DNA of 64,000 nt from Pseudooceanicola pacificus. GTDB taxonomy: Bacteria > Pseudomonadota > Alphaproteobacteria > Rhodobacterales > Rhodobacteraceae. The position numbers and the translations under genes were made by a program. Positions within the stretch are counted from its first letter, which is position 1, and each line of letters opens with the position of its first letter. Shown here piece after piece: positions 8,266-15,727 of this stretch. Below the pieces are notes generated by a model, which was not told the DNA's origin, searched no databases, and saw nothing but the letters and a program-made list of their open reading frames with translations. Where the stretch lies: positions 248,001 to 312,000 of the forward strand of contig NZ_WNXQ01000003.1 in NCBI RefSeq assembly GCF_009789075.1. Direction: 5' to 3'.

Positions 8266-8547
8266 CCCGGAGGTCCCGCACCTGGCGGAGCGGCGACAGC
8301 CGCTCCCGCCCACGCCCGGAGGCCCTGCACCTGGCGGGTCGGTGACAGCCACTGCTGCCCACGCCTGGACGCCCTGCACCTGGCGGGTCGGCGAAAGCCA
8401 CTGCCGCCCGCGCCTGGACGCCCTGCACCTGGCGGATCGGGGACAGCCACTCCCTCCCGCGCCTGGACGCCCTGCACCCGGCGGCTCGGCGACAGCTACT
8501 GCCGCCCACGCCCGGAGGTCCCGCGCCTAGCGGATCGGGGACAGCAG
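8266..8547. repeat. 49-bp tandem repeat (five full units and a partial sixth)
   Basis: Units begin at 8266, 8315, 8364, 8413, 8462 and 8511, exactly 49 bp apart, each a variant of CCTGGACGCCCTGCACCTGG followed by CGG(G/A)TCGGNGACAGCCACT and a C-rich end. The sixth unit is cut short at about 8547 and contains the stop codon and last codons of the carbonic anhydrase gene on the minus strand. A weaker half-unit precedes 8266. Unit 1 contains the perfect hairpin GGAGCGGC-GACA-GCCGCTCC; other units have weaker versions, one with a GAAA loop. The period is not a multiple of three, so it is unlikely to be coding, although all minus-strand frames stay open. It fills most of the 8178-8526 gap; nothing else is seen there. 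Confidence 0.9.
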
Positions 8548-9345
8548 CGCCTCTGCCGTGACCAGATCCCGCACGCCGTGGGAATGGGTTTCGTTGAACA
8601 CGTTGCCCTCAGCCGCCCAGGCGTGCAGCGACGCGATGTCGAGCTTGGCGCAGTTGGGCCGCACGCTCCACGTCACCTGCATGGGAGAGCAGCTGCTGGC
8701 GTTGTAGCTGGTGCCCGTGGTCGAGCCGAGGAATTCCACCGGCGTGCCGGTGCCCGAGGGCAGGGTCCTGGGCTGATGCCGCCCCGAGGCTGCCGCCCCC
8801 GCATAGTCGAAATCCCGGAAATCCAGCGCCTGCGGATTGTTCACGACCAGGAAGACCTGCGATTCGACCCGCAATTCGGGATTGGCGCAGGTTTCCGACA
8901 GGCAGGCGCCCAGCCCTTCGCCCGGGGCGACGGGGCAGGAGGAATAGACCCAATGCACCTCGATCGTGTCGCCGGGGACCACCCCGTGATAGGCATCGTG
9001 CCCGCCGTGGGGCATCTCGGCCTCGGCCTCCGTCAGGTCCAGCGTCTCGTTGCAGCGATAGCCGCTGGTGTCGCCGGGCCAGTGGCTGATGGCAAAACCC
9101 GGTCCCGCATGTTCGGCATTGGTGTGGGTGTGGATGTTGCACAGGTTCATCTGCGTCGCCGGCGGGGCCTTGGCGAAGGTCACGGGGTTGGACCCCGACA
9201 CATTCCGGATGTCGCGCGGGGCCTGCGGCCCGAACCCGGTGCAGAGCTCGCCCGAAGGTGCGTGGGTTGCGGCCGAGGTGGTCGCACCGGCCGGAACGGC
9301 CAGCGAGAGCACCGCCAGAGCGGCGGCGGCAAGGGGCAGATGCAT
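8527..9345 (-). CDS. Delta-class carbonic anhydrase (secreted)
   Basis: 272 residues from the ATG at 9345 (AAAGGA seven bases upstream). A Sec signal peptide (LPLAAAALAVLSLAVPAGA) is followed by the delta-class body: MNLCNIHTHTNAEHAGPGF with the candidate zinc-binding histidines, HWVYSSCPV, GACLSETCANPELRVE, LDFRDFDYAG, CSPMQVTWSVRP and a C-terminal HSHGVRDLVTAEALL. Cysteines are many, fitting a periplasmic, disulfide-bonded protein. Carbonic anhydrases interconvert CO2 and bicarbonate; the delta class is known from diatoms and marine bacteria. The last codons and the TAG stop lie inside the final unit of the 49-bp tandem repeat. Class assignment is from recalled family sequence; zinc ligands would need an alignment. 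Confidence 0.75.
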   Translation of the reverse strand: MHLPLAAAALAVLSLAVPAGATTSAATHAPSGELCTGFGPQAPRDIRNVSGSNPVTFAKAPPATQMNLCNIHTHTNAEHAGPGFAISHWPGDTSGYRCNETLDLTEAEAEMPHGGHDAYHGVVPGDTIEVHWVYSSCPVAPGEGLGACLSETCANPELRVESQVFLVVNNPQALDFRDFDYAGAAASGRHQPRTLPSGTGTPVEFLGSTTGTSYNASSCSPMQVTWSVRPNCAKLDIASLHAWAAEGNVFNETHSHGVRDLVTAEALLSPIR

Positions 9346-9679
9346 GACAGAGGGTCCTTTCCAGCAGGCTGTGATCAGCCCCTGTCTGGCAGGAAATCCT
9401 TGCCCCCCGGTAAACCGGAGCGGGAAATGTGGCGGGCCCGCACGCGACCGTTTGGTTGACGCATTCCCGAGGACCTGTTCATACAGGTGGGCGCCAGGTA
9501 ACCGGACCAGGGCCCGGACAGAGCCAGCTCCCTCGGATTTGCTTAAGGCCACCGGAATGTAACCGTTCACGGGAAGGGCAGCACCCGCCACTCTCCGACT
9601 TAGGCCCGCGCCGGGCATCGGGCAAGGGGGATGCGCCCGCGGGCTGCAAATTTCCGCGACCGGGTGGCCCGGCAGCCGC
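9346..9679. other. 334-bp intergenic region upstream of the carbonic anhydrase gene
   Basis: No convincing gene. It separates two minus-strand genes and so should hold the carbonic anhydrase promoter. The only feature I can name is the palindrome at 9473-9488. A TTGACG at 9456-9461 with a weak CATACA 18 bases on would read on the plus strand, where no gene follows, so it is probably chance. Confidence 0.5.
9473..9488. promoter_or_regulatory. Perfect palindrome ACCTGT-N4-ACAGGT, candidate operator
   Basis: A 6+4+6 bp perfect dyad, about 130 bp upstream of the carbonic anhydrase start. The half-sites equal those of a lux box (ACCTGT...ACAGGT), but the spacing is 4 rather than 8 bp, so LuxR binding is not claimed. 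It could be an operator for another dimeric regulator or chance. Confidence 0.3.
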
Positions 9680-10498
9680 TCAGGGCGCGAATGTCAGCCG
9701 GTAGCGTTCCAGTTCCTCGGGCAGCAGCAGGTAGATCTCGTCGGGCGGGGTGACGAGGGCATGGGACATGACCATCGGGTCGACGCCCATCTCGTCCAGG
9801 TAGCGCATCACCTCGCCCTGGCCGCGCTGGATGCTGGAGACGGCGGTGAAGGCGGGCAGCAGGGTGTTTTCGCCAAAGTAATGCTGGTGCACGCCGACGC
9901 GGGCGCCCTCGGCCACATCGCGCGTCACGCCGCCGGCCAGGATGTAGGGGCAGGCCGAAAGGCAGATGTCGCTGGCGCGCATCGCGGTGTCCATGCCCGC
10001 CGCGCGGATGCCACGGCCCAGGGCCAGCGCATCGGCGACCGACCCGCCCGAGGAGTTCAGCACAACGCGGTCGGGCCGGTCCTCCAGCCCCGCGATGCGC
10101 CCGGCGATGCGTTCCGCGTCGCCCGGGGCGATCGTGCCGGTCAGCACGATGGCATCGCCCGTCACCTCCAGCGTCAGCCGGTCGGGCATCGGGCCCGAGG
10201 GCGCGACATCCGGCCCGCCGGGGCGCGTGGCGGGCAGCGCGCCGGGATCGTAGCGGCGGGTCTGGTCGCCGGGCCGGGCCGGCGTGTCGAACCGCGGGAC
10301 AGAGGTGCCGGGACGGGGCAGCGAGAAATCCCGCCCGATGTCGCCCAGGAACAGCAGCAGAGCCAGCCCCAGCTGGAAGATCAGGATGCCGGTCAGCGCC
10401 CGTTTCACCGGATGGCCACGGCGCGGCCTGGCGGAAGGGGCCGGGGCGGGCGCGCTGGCCCGGGCGGTGGCGGTGCGGCGGAACACGGCGGGCCTCAC
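9680..10498 (-). CDS. Membrane-anchored ClpP/SppA-like serine protease homologue
   Basis: 272 residues with an N-terminal transmembrane segment (about residues 34-52), then a Pro/Arg-rich linker, then a ClpP-like crotonase-fold domain from about residue 105. VVLNSSGGSVADALALG is the conserved strand-glycine loop, SDICLSACPYILAGG carries the nucleophile candidate Ser181, and GVHQHYF holds His candidates 204/206. This pattern fits the periplasmic or secreted Clp-like peptidases rather than true ClpP. The start is a GTG overlapping the upstream gene's stop (GTGA), so it is translationally coupled to the coiled-coil membrane protein and the two probably act together. Substrate unknown. Confidence 0.75.
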   Translation of the reverse strand: MRPAVFRRTATARASAPAPAPSARPRRGHPVKRALTGILIFQLGLALLLFLGDIGRDFSLPRPGTSVPRFDTPARPGDQTRRYDPGALPATRPGGPDVAPSGPMPDRLTLEVTGDAIVLTGTIAPGDAERIAGRIAGLEDRPDRVVLNSSGGSVADALALGRGIRAAGMDTAMRASDICLSACPYILAGGVTRDVAEGARVGVHQHYFGENTLLPAFTAVSSIQRGQGEVMRYLDEMGVDPMVMSHALVTPPDEIYLLLPEELERYRLTFAP

Positions 10499-11802
10499 GG
10501 CTTGCGGATGGGCATTTCGTGCAGGGTCGGGCGGCTTTCGCCCTCTTCCTGCGGCCTCTCCTCGGGCTCGGGCGGCTGCGGGGCGGGGGGATCGGGCCTG
10601 AGGTCGACCTCGCGCGCGGCGGCCAGGGCGGCGCGCAGTTCGGCCACGGTCATCCGGTCCTCGATCGGCACGCCGTCGCGCCCGGCGCGGATCGCGCTCT
10701 GGGTGACGGCGAGGATCAGGACCAGCACGGCGGGCAGCAGGTCGATGGCGATGGCCCCGGCCCAGGAGGGCACGAAGTTCCGCGCATAGAGGATCACGGC
10801 ATCGGCAGCGGAAATCGGCGTGTAGGTGGTGTCGGCGGGGGGCGGCATGGCGATGACCTCTTCGGCCGCCTGGCGCAGCGTCTCGGCCCGCTGGGCCAGC
10901 ACCTTGAGGACGGAGTCGATGGTCGCCCCCTGCGCCAGGCGCCCCTCGCTGGTCGATCCGTCCAGTTCCGGCAGCACGACCGAGGCCGACAGATCCTGCG
11001 CCGCGCGTTGCACCAGCGTGGCGACCGAAAGCTGCCGCAGCCGGGTGATCAGCCCCGCAAGCTCGACCGCCTGTTCCGAGAATTCGACCGAACGCGCCTC
11101 GACCGGCCCCGGCTCGACCGTCAGGGCGCGCATGCGCGACAGCAGCGCGTTGCCCTGGGCAAAGGCCTCGGCGATCAGCGGTTCCTGCGCGCCGATTTGG
11201 GCCTCCAGCGCCGACAGTTCGGCCGATTTCTGACGCAGCACGCGGAATACGGCGCCACGGCCCGCAAGGCCCGAGAGGGTGCCGGCGGCCTCCTGTTCCG
11301 AAAGATCCTCGAACCCCTGCCGGGTGCGGGCGATGTCGCGCTCCAGCCCCTGGGCCGACAGGGCGATCTCATGCGCGCGCTCCAGCGAGGCCTGGTAGTC
11401 CTGCACCGTCTCGGCCAGGTGCTGCTCGACCGCTGCCGCGCCGGCCAGGGCCGCCGCGTTCAGCCACGAGGACATGGCGACGATGGCGAGCGAGCCCAGC
11501 CCCATGGCCCCCAGCAGCCCGGTGCGCGAGCGCGCGGTGCGCATCGCGGGCAGGAGGCGGAGCATGTAGCTCCAGAACACGAAGATGCCGACCGAGACGG
11601 CCACCGAATAGGCGATGGCGGCAAAGGCGGTCATCGCCCCGTCGCCGTCCAGCAGGGACGAGACGCCGAGATAGGTGTAAATCCCCGAGGCCACCGCCAG
11701 CACGCCAAGCGCGGCACCGGTGAAGCTGTCGAGAACACTCAGATGCCCTTCGAGTTCGCGGGCTTCCTCGGCCCCGCGGCTGTCGCGTCGCGTCTGCGTC
11801 AT
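10495..11802 (-). CDS. Membrane protein with coiled-coil domain, partner of the ClpP-like protease
   Basis: 435 residues from the ATG at 11802 (GGAGGAA nine bases upstream); a longer frame exists but lacks this site. Transmembrane segments are visible near the N-terminus (VLDSFTGAALGVLAVASGIY, then AFAAIAYSVAVSVGIFVFW and LGSLAIVAMSSWLNAAALAG). A long Glu/Ala/Gln-rich coiled-coil region follows (from about 120 to 290), then a further membrane segment (AIAIDLLPAVLVLILAVTQ) and a Pro/Glu-rich cytoplasmic tail. I do not recognise the family. It is the first gene of a two-gene unit and diverges from mmcB across about 100 bp that contain a LexA-type box, so SOS control of this gene too is possible. 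Confidence 0.75.
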   Translation of the reverse strand: MTQTRRDSRGAEEARELEGHLSVLDSFTGAALGVLAVASGIYTYLGVSSLLDGDGAMTAFAAIAYSVAVSVGIFVFWSYMLRLLPAMRTARSRTGLLGAMGLGSLAIVAMSSWLNAAALAGAAAVEQHLAETVQDYQASLERAHEIALSAQGLERDIARTRQGFEDLSEQEAAGTLSGLAGRGAVFRVLRQKSAELSALEAQIGAQEPLIAEAFAQGNALLSRMRALTVEPGPVEARSVEFSEQAVELAGLITRLRQLSVATLVQRAAQDLSASVVLPELDGSTSEGRLAQGATIDSVLKVLAQRAETLRQAAEEVIAMPPPADTTYTPISAADAVILYARNFVPSWAGAIAIDLLPAVLVLILAVTQSAIRAGRDGVPIEDRMTVAELRAALAAAREVDLRPDPPAPQPPEPEERPQEEGESRPTLHEMPIRKP

Positions 11803-11885
11803 GGCCGTCCCGTTCCTCCGGTTGTCGTCATCAAGATAGGTGCCTTCGTCACCGGAGTCATGCCCGCGACCTCGCTCTTGCATTT

Positions 11886-11900
11886 GTTCACGAAATGTTC
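11886..11900. promoter_or_regulatory. Alphaproteobacterial SOS (LexA) box upstream of mmcB
   Basis: GTTC ACGAAAT GTTC: an exact match to the GTTC-N7-GTTC direct repeat bound by LexA in alphaproteobacteria. It ends one base before the ATG at 11901 and overlaps an upstream in-frame ATG at 11895. It also lies about 84 bp ahead of the divergent coiled-coil membrane-protein gene. Confidence 0.85.
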
Positions 11901-12368
11901 ATGACTTTGCCCATGCCCGATCTTCTGACACCGCCCCCGCCCGCGCCCCAGCCCGGCCAGCTTCTGGCCCGGGGCGTCTGCCGCTTTCTGACCGACAGCC
12001 TGGATTTCGCCTGTCTGGAGGAATTCGTGCCCGAACGGGGCAAGCGGGTCGACGTGATGGCCCTGGGGCCGAAGGGCGAGATCTGGGTGATCGAATGCAA
12101 GTCCAGCCGGGCCGATTACCTGTCCGATGCCAAATGGGACGGTTACCTGCAATGGTGCGACCGGTTCTTCTGGGCCGTCGACCTGGATTTCCCGACCGAA
12201 CTGCTGCCGCTGGAAACCGGGCTGATCGTCGCCGATGCCTATGGCGGCGAACTGCTGCGCGACGCGCCCGAGGACGCTTTGCCCGCCGCCCGGCGCAAGG
12301 CGATCACGCGCAAATTCGCGCGCGACGCGGCGCGGCGGCTGCAGGGATGGCGTGACCCGAGGGTCTAG
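11901..12368 (+). CDS. mmcB: MmcB-family DNA repair protein
   Basis: 155 residues from the ATG at 11901. Motifs are RGVCRFL, KRVDVMALGPKGEIWVIECK and SSRADYLSDAKWDGY. The D-x(n)-(E/V)xK arrangement in RVDVMALGPKGEIWVIECK is that of a PD-(D/E)XK nuclease-like fold, and this is the family named for Caulobacter MmcB (mitomycin-C related). The SOS box ends one base before this ATG. The ATG at 11895 lies inside the box and is an unlikely start; 11913 is another in-frame possibility and none has a clear Shine-Dalgarno. It converges with a small DUF gene six bases after its stop. DNA-damage induction is inferred from the box. Confidence 0.85.
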   Translation: MTLPMPDLLTPPPPAPQPGQLLARGVCRFLTDSLDFACLEEFVPERGKRVDVMALGPKGEIWVIECKSSRADYLSDAKWDGYLQWCDRFFWAVDLDFPTELLPLETGLIVADAYGGELLRDAPEDALPAARRKAITRKFARDAARRLQGWRDPRV

Positions 12369-12374
12369 GCGGGA

Positions 12375-12578
12375 TCAGCGGCGTTTCTTGCGCGACCCGG
12401 CCTTTCGGGCGGCTTCGGCGGCGGCGCGGATTTCCTCGGCGATCTCGATCGCCTCGTCGGGTTCGAAATCCATCGGGATCTCGATGGATCCGGCCTCGAT
12501 GAACAGGCGCACCATGCCCAGGTCGGTCGGCCCGATCTGCAGGTTCGCCTCGATGTCGCGTTCGGTGTCGATGCCCAT
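12375..12578 (-). CDS. Small conserved acidic protein (DUF6324-like)
   Basis: 67 residues beginning GIDTERDIEANLQIGPTDLG, with an acidic middle (FEPDEAIEIAEEIRAAAEAA) and a basic end (RKAGSRKKRR). Small proteins of this pattern are common in Rhodobacteraceae; I believe the family is DUF6324 but cannot check. Function unknown. It converges with mmcB, the two stops being six bases apart. The ATG at 12578 follows GGCGGGAACGAGC, with a weak ribosome-binding site. Confidence 0.75.
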   Translation of the reverse strand: MGIDTERDIEANLQIGPTDLGMVRLFIEAGSIEIPMDFEPDEAIEIAEEIRAAAEAARKAGSRKKRR

Positions 12579-12677
12579 GCTCGTTCCCGCCTGATACCCG
12601 CGGCCGCGTGCCGGGGTGGCAGGGGGCTACTCCGAAGCCGCTTGATTTGCAAGTCCGGGCGTCACAGGCTCGCCCCC

Positions 12678-13157
12678 ATGAGTGACCCGATCCTGCGCCC
12701 CTGGACCCCGGCCGACCGGCAATGGCTGACCGGATTGCACGCCCGCCTCTACCGCGAGGAGGCGGGATTTGACGACAGTTTCGCCACCGCCGTCGACGCG
12801 GTGCAGGAGGGCTATGCCGGCCGCGCCTCGCCCCGCGAGATGGCACTGGTGGTCGAGGAGGCCGGCCAGGGCAGGGGCAGCATCTTCTGCACCCGGCTGG
12901 ACGCCCAGACCGGCCAGGTGCGTCTGTTCCTGCTGGCGCCGCATCTGCGCGGCACCGGGCTGGCCGGGCGGATGCTGGAATCAGTCACCGATTTTGCCCG
13001 CCAGACCGGCTGCAGCCGCATGAAACTGTGGACTCACGAGAGCCACGAAGCCGCCTGCAGGCTCTATCGGCGGTGTGGCTGGATACCGGAAGACAGCAGA
13101 TCGGTCAGGAATTACGGGCAGGATCTGGTGGAATTGACCTGGATCCGGAGTCTTTGA
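12678..13157 (+). CDS. GNAT-family N-acetyltransferase
   Basis: 159 residues. The GNAT core is visible: GQVRLFLLAPHLRGTGLAGRML supplies strand 4 and the acetyl-CoA-binding loop (R/Q-x-x-G-x-G/A type: RGTGLAG), followed by MKLWTHESHEAACRLYRRCGW, the usual family C-terminal block with the Tyr of the active-site region. Proteins with this tail are often fused to MarR domains; here the domain stands alone. The substrate is unknown. The ATG at 12678 is preferred over the upstream GTG/ATG of the open frame because homologues start just before the RPWTPADRQW strand. Confidence 0.8.
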   Translation: MSDPILRPWTPADRQWLTGLHARLYREEAGFDDSFATAVDAVQEGYAGRASPREMALVVEEAGQGRGSIFCTRLDAQTGQVRLFLLAPHLRGTGLAGRMLESVTDFARQTGCSRMKLWTHESHEAACRLYRRCGWIPEDSRSVRNYGQDLVELTWIRSL

Positions 13158-13301
13158 TCCCGGACCGGAAACACCATCACCAATATCGCCGTTTGCCTGC
13201 CTTGTTTCCGCCACATTTCAAAGCGTAATCCTAGATGTGTGTAAAGAGTGCAGGCCAAGCGTCCAACGAAAAAGGCCTGTTTGTAATGAGTGAGAAATGC
13301 C

Positions 13302-13715
13302 ATGTCTTTCCTGCGTCAAAAGACCGGCGACAGAACCCGTGCGTTCATTCGCAACGAAGAGGGTTCGGTAACGCTTGAATTCCTTCTCTGGTTTCCTCTT
13401 GTCGTCTTCCTGTTCCTGGCGATCCTGGACTTTGCCTATGCGTTCACCCTGAACGCAAGCATGTGGCAACAGACCCGCGTCGCCGCCCGGGCCATGTCGA
13501 TGCATGAGTTGTCGAAGGTCGAAGCCGAGCAGTTCATCCGGGACGGGTTGAGCTGGTCTGGCAAGAACTTCGACGTCAATATCAGCGAGACCAAGCGGAC
13601 CGTGTCGGTCAGCATCAAGACACCGTATGAAAAGGCTGGCATCACCAACACCGCGCTTCGCATGATGAGCGGTGACTGGGAATCGCGTGTCACAATGCTG
13701 CGCGAACCGGTGTGA
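13302..13715 (+). CDS. TadE-like pilus assembly/pseudopilin protein
   Basis: 137 residues. The N-terminal segment RNEEGSVTLEFLLWFPLVVF followed by LFLAILDFAYAF is the TadE type: a short basic leader, a Glu five residues after the processing-site-like G/S, then one membrane helix. TadE and TadF/G are minor pseudopilins of tight-adherence (Flp) pili, processed by TadV. The next gene is TadG-like, five bases downstream. No tadA/B/C, rcpA or flp gene is in view, so this pair is either an outlying piece of a tad system or serves something else. An alternative GTG start lies at 13290. Confidence 0.8.
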   Translation: MSFLRQKTGDRTRAFIRNEEGSVTLEFLLWFPLVVFLFLAILDFAYAFTLNASMWQQTRVAARAMSMHELSKVEAEQFIRDGLSWSGKNFDVNISETKRTVSVSIKTPYEKAGITNTALRMMSGDWESRVTMLREPV

Positions 13716-13719
13716 TACG

Positions 13720-15123
13720 ATGACCCTCCGTATCACACCACCCGCATTCCTGCCCTCGACCGCCCTGCGTTTCCTGAAACGTTTCGGCCTGCGTGACGAA
13801 GGCTCCGTCAGCATCATGATGCTGTATTTCATCGCCTGCATGCTCATCATGGGCGGCGTGCTGGCCGACATCTCCAATCGCAACCGCGTCCACACCATCC
13901 TGCAGACGACCGCCGATATGGCCGCCGCCAGCGGCGCGACCCGCCTGTCCGAGCCGCGTTGGGGATCGAGCCCGCGCAGCGTGGCGCGGTGGACCGCGCA
14001 TTCCAGCCTCGACTCGACACATCTGGACGGCGCCTGGACCTCGCAGAGCTTCGACCTGGGCACCATCGACGAGAACGGTGCCTTCAAGACCTCGGGCGAC
14101 CAACCCGACGCGGTGCGCGTCACGCTGCGGCGCACCACCGGCAACGGCAATCCCGAACCGACCATGCTGCTGCGCATCATCGGCATCGACCATTGGGACA
14201 TCGAGGCCGAATCCGTGGCGCGGATCATCCCGCAGGACAGCCTGCCCTGCATCAATCCGCTGCTGTCGCTGAAGACCCGCGTCGACATCGGGGCAACCGA
14301 CCTTTTTGCCGGCGTCTGCCTCAAGGCCCAGGCCTCGGTCGCCTACGGGGCCGAGCCGGTCTGGCTGACCGCGCAGCTCAAGACGCTGATCGACGGGCTG
14401 CTGGCGCAGGCGCTTGGCCTGACCTCGCTGACCGGGGGCATCCTGGGCGATACGCTGGGCGGCGTTGTCGGGGGCACCCTCGACACGCTGGGCGGCGTAC
14501 TGGGCGGCAGCGATCCCGCGGATCACACCTGGGAGGTGCGCGACCTGGGCTCAGACCTGCGCAATGTCGTCGCCTCGGTCCCCAATATCCTCAACGCGGC
14601 CGTCTTTGACACCGCGACGCTGGAAGTGGGGCAGAGCTACCATGTCGAATGCGACGAGAACGAGGTGCTGAACATCGAAGGCCCGGTGACCCTGACGGGT
14701 ATCGCGATCTTCTCGGACTGCCCGGTGCGGATCGACGGCGACGTGAGCCTGGAACTCTCGGTCATCGTGTCCAACCTGATCAGCCTGCTGGGCGACCCGG
14801 AACTGGCGATCGAGCCGAACCTGTCGATCACCCGCGGCGGCAACTGCCAGCCGGGCGACGGGGTCAAGATCTTCGTCTTCCTGGACCTGAACGCCTCGCT
14901 CGGCATTCCCGCGATTGTCGATCCGGCCTCGCCCCTGGGCGGCTTCCTTCAGGATGTCGTCGACCTGGGCGGAGAGACCCTGGCCACCGTGCTGAACACG
15001 CTGGGCCCGGTGCTGTCGACCCTGACCGAGACGATCTCGACCACCACGGATGTGCTGGGGCTGGCCAAGGTCTGCCTGGGCGCCGACATGATGCTCACTT
15101 CGGAAACGGTGCAGCTGCAGTGA
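13720..15123 (+). CDS. TadG-like protein with extended Gly/Leu-rich region
   Basis: 467 residues. The N-terminus (LRDEGSVSIMMLYFIACMLI, then GGVLADISNRNRVHTILQTTADMAAASGATRLS) is the TadG pattern: one membrane anchor with a Glu-containing leader and the D-x-x-x-x-AAxxGA helix. The remainder is extracytoplasmic. It contains a Gly-rich hinge (GGILGDTLGGVVGGTLDTLG), several Cys, and strand-rich stretches, without the von Willebrand domain of many TadG proteins. The C-terminal third repeats LG/TL-rich short motifs. It starts five bases after the TadE-like gene, so the two are co-expressed. An inverted repeat 20 bp after the stop may end the transcript. Confidence 0.75.
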   Translation: MTLRITPPAFLPSTALRFLKRFGLRDEGSVSIMMLYFIACMLIMGGVLADISNRNRVHTILQTTADMAAASGATRLSEPRWGSSPRSVARWTAHSSLDSTHLDGAWTSQSFDLGTIDENGAFKTSGDQPDAVRVTLRRTTGNGNPEPTMLLRIIGIDHWDIEAESVARIIPQDSLPCINPLLSLKTRVDIGATDLFAGVCLKAQASVAYGAEPVWLTAQLKTLIDGLLAQALGLTSLTGGILGDTLGGVVGGTLDTLGGVLGGSDPADHTWEVRDLGSDLRNVVASVPNILNAAVFDTATLEVGQSYHVECDENEVLNIEGPVTLTGIAIFSDCPVRIDGDVSLELSVIVSNLISLLGDPELAIEPNLSITRGGNCQPGDGVKIFVFLDLNASLGIPAIVDPASPLGGFLQDVVDLGGETLATVLNTLGPVLSTLTETISTTTDVLGLAKVCLGADMMLTSETVQLQ

Positions 15124-15142
15124 CGCACGGCTGAACCGTCAA

Positions 15143-15175
15143 ACCGGCGGCGGGCAGTGCCCGCTCGCCGCCGGT
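15143..15175 (+). terminator. Terminator-like hairpin after the TadG-like gene
   Basis: ACCGGCGGC and GCCGCCGGT form a 9-bp stem around an inner GGGCAGTGCCCG-type loop, 20 bp after the TadG-like stop. There is no run of T after it, so termination efficiency is uncertain. Confidence 0.5.
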
Positions 15176-15190
15176 AGAGTCCAATTGAAC

Positions 15191-15230
15191 GGGGAAATCG
15201 GGGCAAATGCCCCGGTATTATTGTTTCCCC
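15191..15230. repeat. Nested inverted repeat
   Basis: An outer pair GGGGAAA/TTTCCCC (15191-15197 and 15224-15230) encloses a perfect inner hairpin GGGGCA-AA-TGCCCC (15200-15213). It lies between the TadG-like gene and the small-membrane-protein/sulfotransferase unit. It could be an operator or an RNA structure; no function is known to me. Confidence 0.6.
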
Positions 15231-15502
15231 GCCCAATTTTGGACACCTTCTTTGGCCAGCATTGTTCACGAAAAGGGATAAAAGCTTTCAGGGTAGAACC
15301 AAATGTCGGGCGGAATTGGCCAATGCGTGCTGCAATCGGGGGCACCCCTGTCTGCACCGCAGGGCAAATTCACCCCGCCGTCCCGCCCCGCAAGCCCTGC
15401 ACGGATCGCCGCCTTGGTGACATCCGGGCGTCCCGGTCCCGAAACATCCCCGGCCATGCCCCGCCTGGCACGACCGGACGCTTGCAACCCGACGGAGGCG
15501 AT

Positions 15503-15727
15503 ATGACCCGGCTCTACATCCTGCCGCTGATGGCGGCGTTCCTGATCCTGCAACCCAATCTGGCCGCGGCCTATGTCGGCCCCGGCCTGGGCGCCGGAGT
15601 GCTGGCCGCCGTGCTGGGCGTCTTTGCCGCCATCGCCATGGCCGTGGTGGCGCTGGTCTGGTACCCGGTCAAGAAACTGCTGCGCAAGCGCTCGGCCCCG
15701 GTGGCCAGGGCGGAGCAGGGACAATGA
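15503..15727 (+). CDS. Small membrane protein, first gene of a sulfotransferase unit
   Basis: 74 residues from the ATG at 15503 (GGAGG five bases upstream). A signal-like first helix (LYILPLMAAFLILQPNLAAA) is followed by YVGPGLGAGVLAAVLGVFAA and a second membrane helix ending in a basic tail (WYPVKKLLRKR). Small YVGPG-type membrane proteins occur beside polysaccharide and sulfotransferase genes in proteobacteria; function is unknown. The next gene overlaps it by four bases (ATGA), and that gene overlaps the sulfotransferase, so the three form one translationally coupled unit. Confidence 0.75.
   Translation: MTRLYILPLMAAFLILQPNLAAAYVGPGLGAGVLAAVLGVFAAIAMAVVALVWYPVKKLLRKRSAPVARAEQGQ

Larger units (their letters stand above)
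15124..15502. other. 379-bp intergenic region with two inverted repeats
   Basis: No gene is supported: open frames here lack ribosome-binding sites and resemble nothing. Two inverted repeats lie at 15143-15175 and 15191-15230. The AT-richer patch from 15215 to 15300 may hold the promoter of the downstream three-gene unit, but I cannot fix a -35/-10 pair. Confidence 0.5.

Noticed and set aside
8125..8379. Minus-strand frames through the 49-bp repeats
   Set aside because: All frames are open because the repeat lacks stops; the period is not a multiple of three and there is no start signal.
8266..8547. CRISPR array
   Set aside because: The 49-bp units are contiguous with no unique spacers and there are no cas genes in the window.
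9456..9485. TTGACG-N18-CATACA promoter on the plus strand
   Set aside because: No plus-strand gene follows; both neighbours are on the minus strand.
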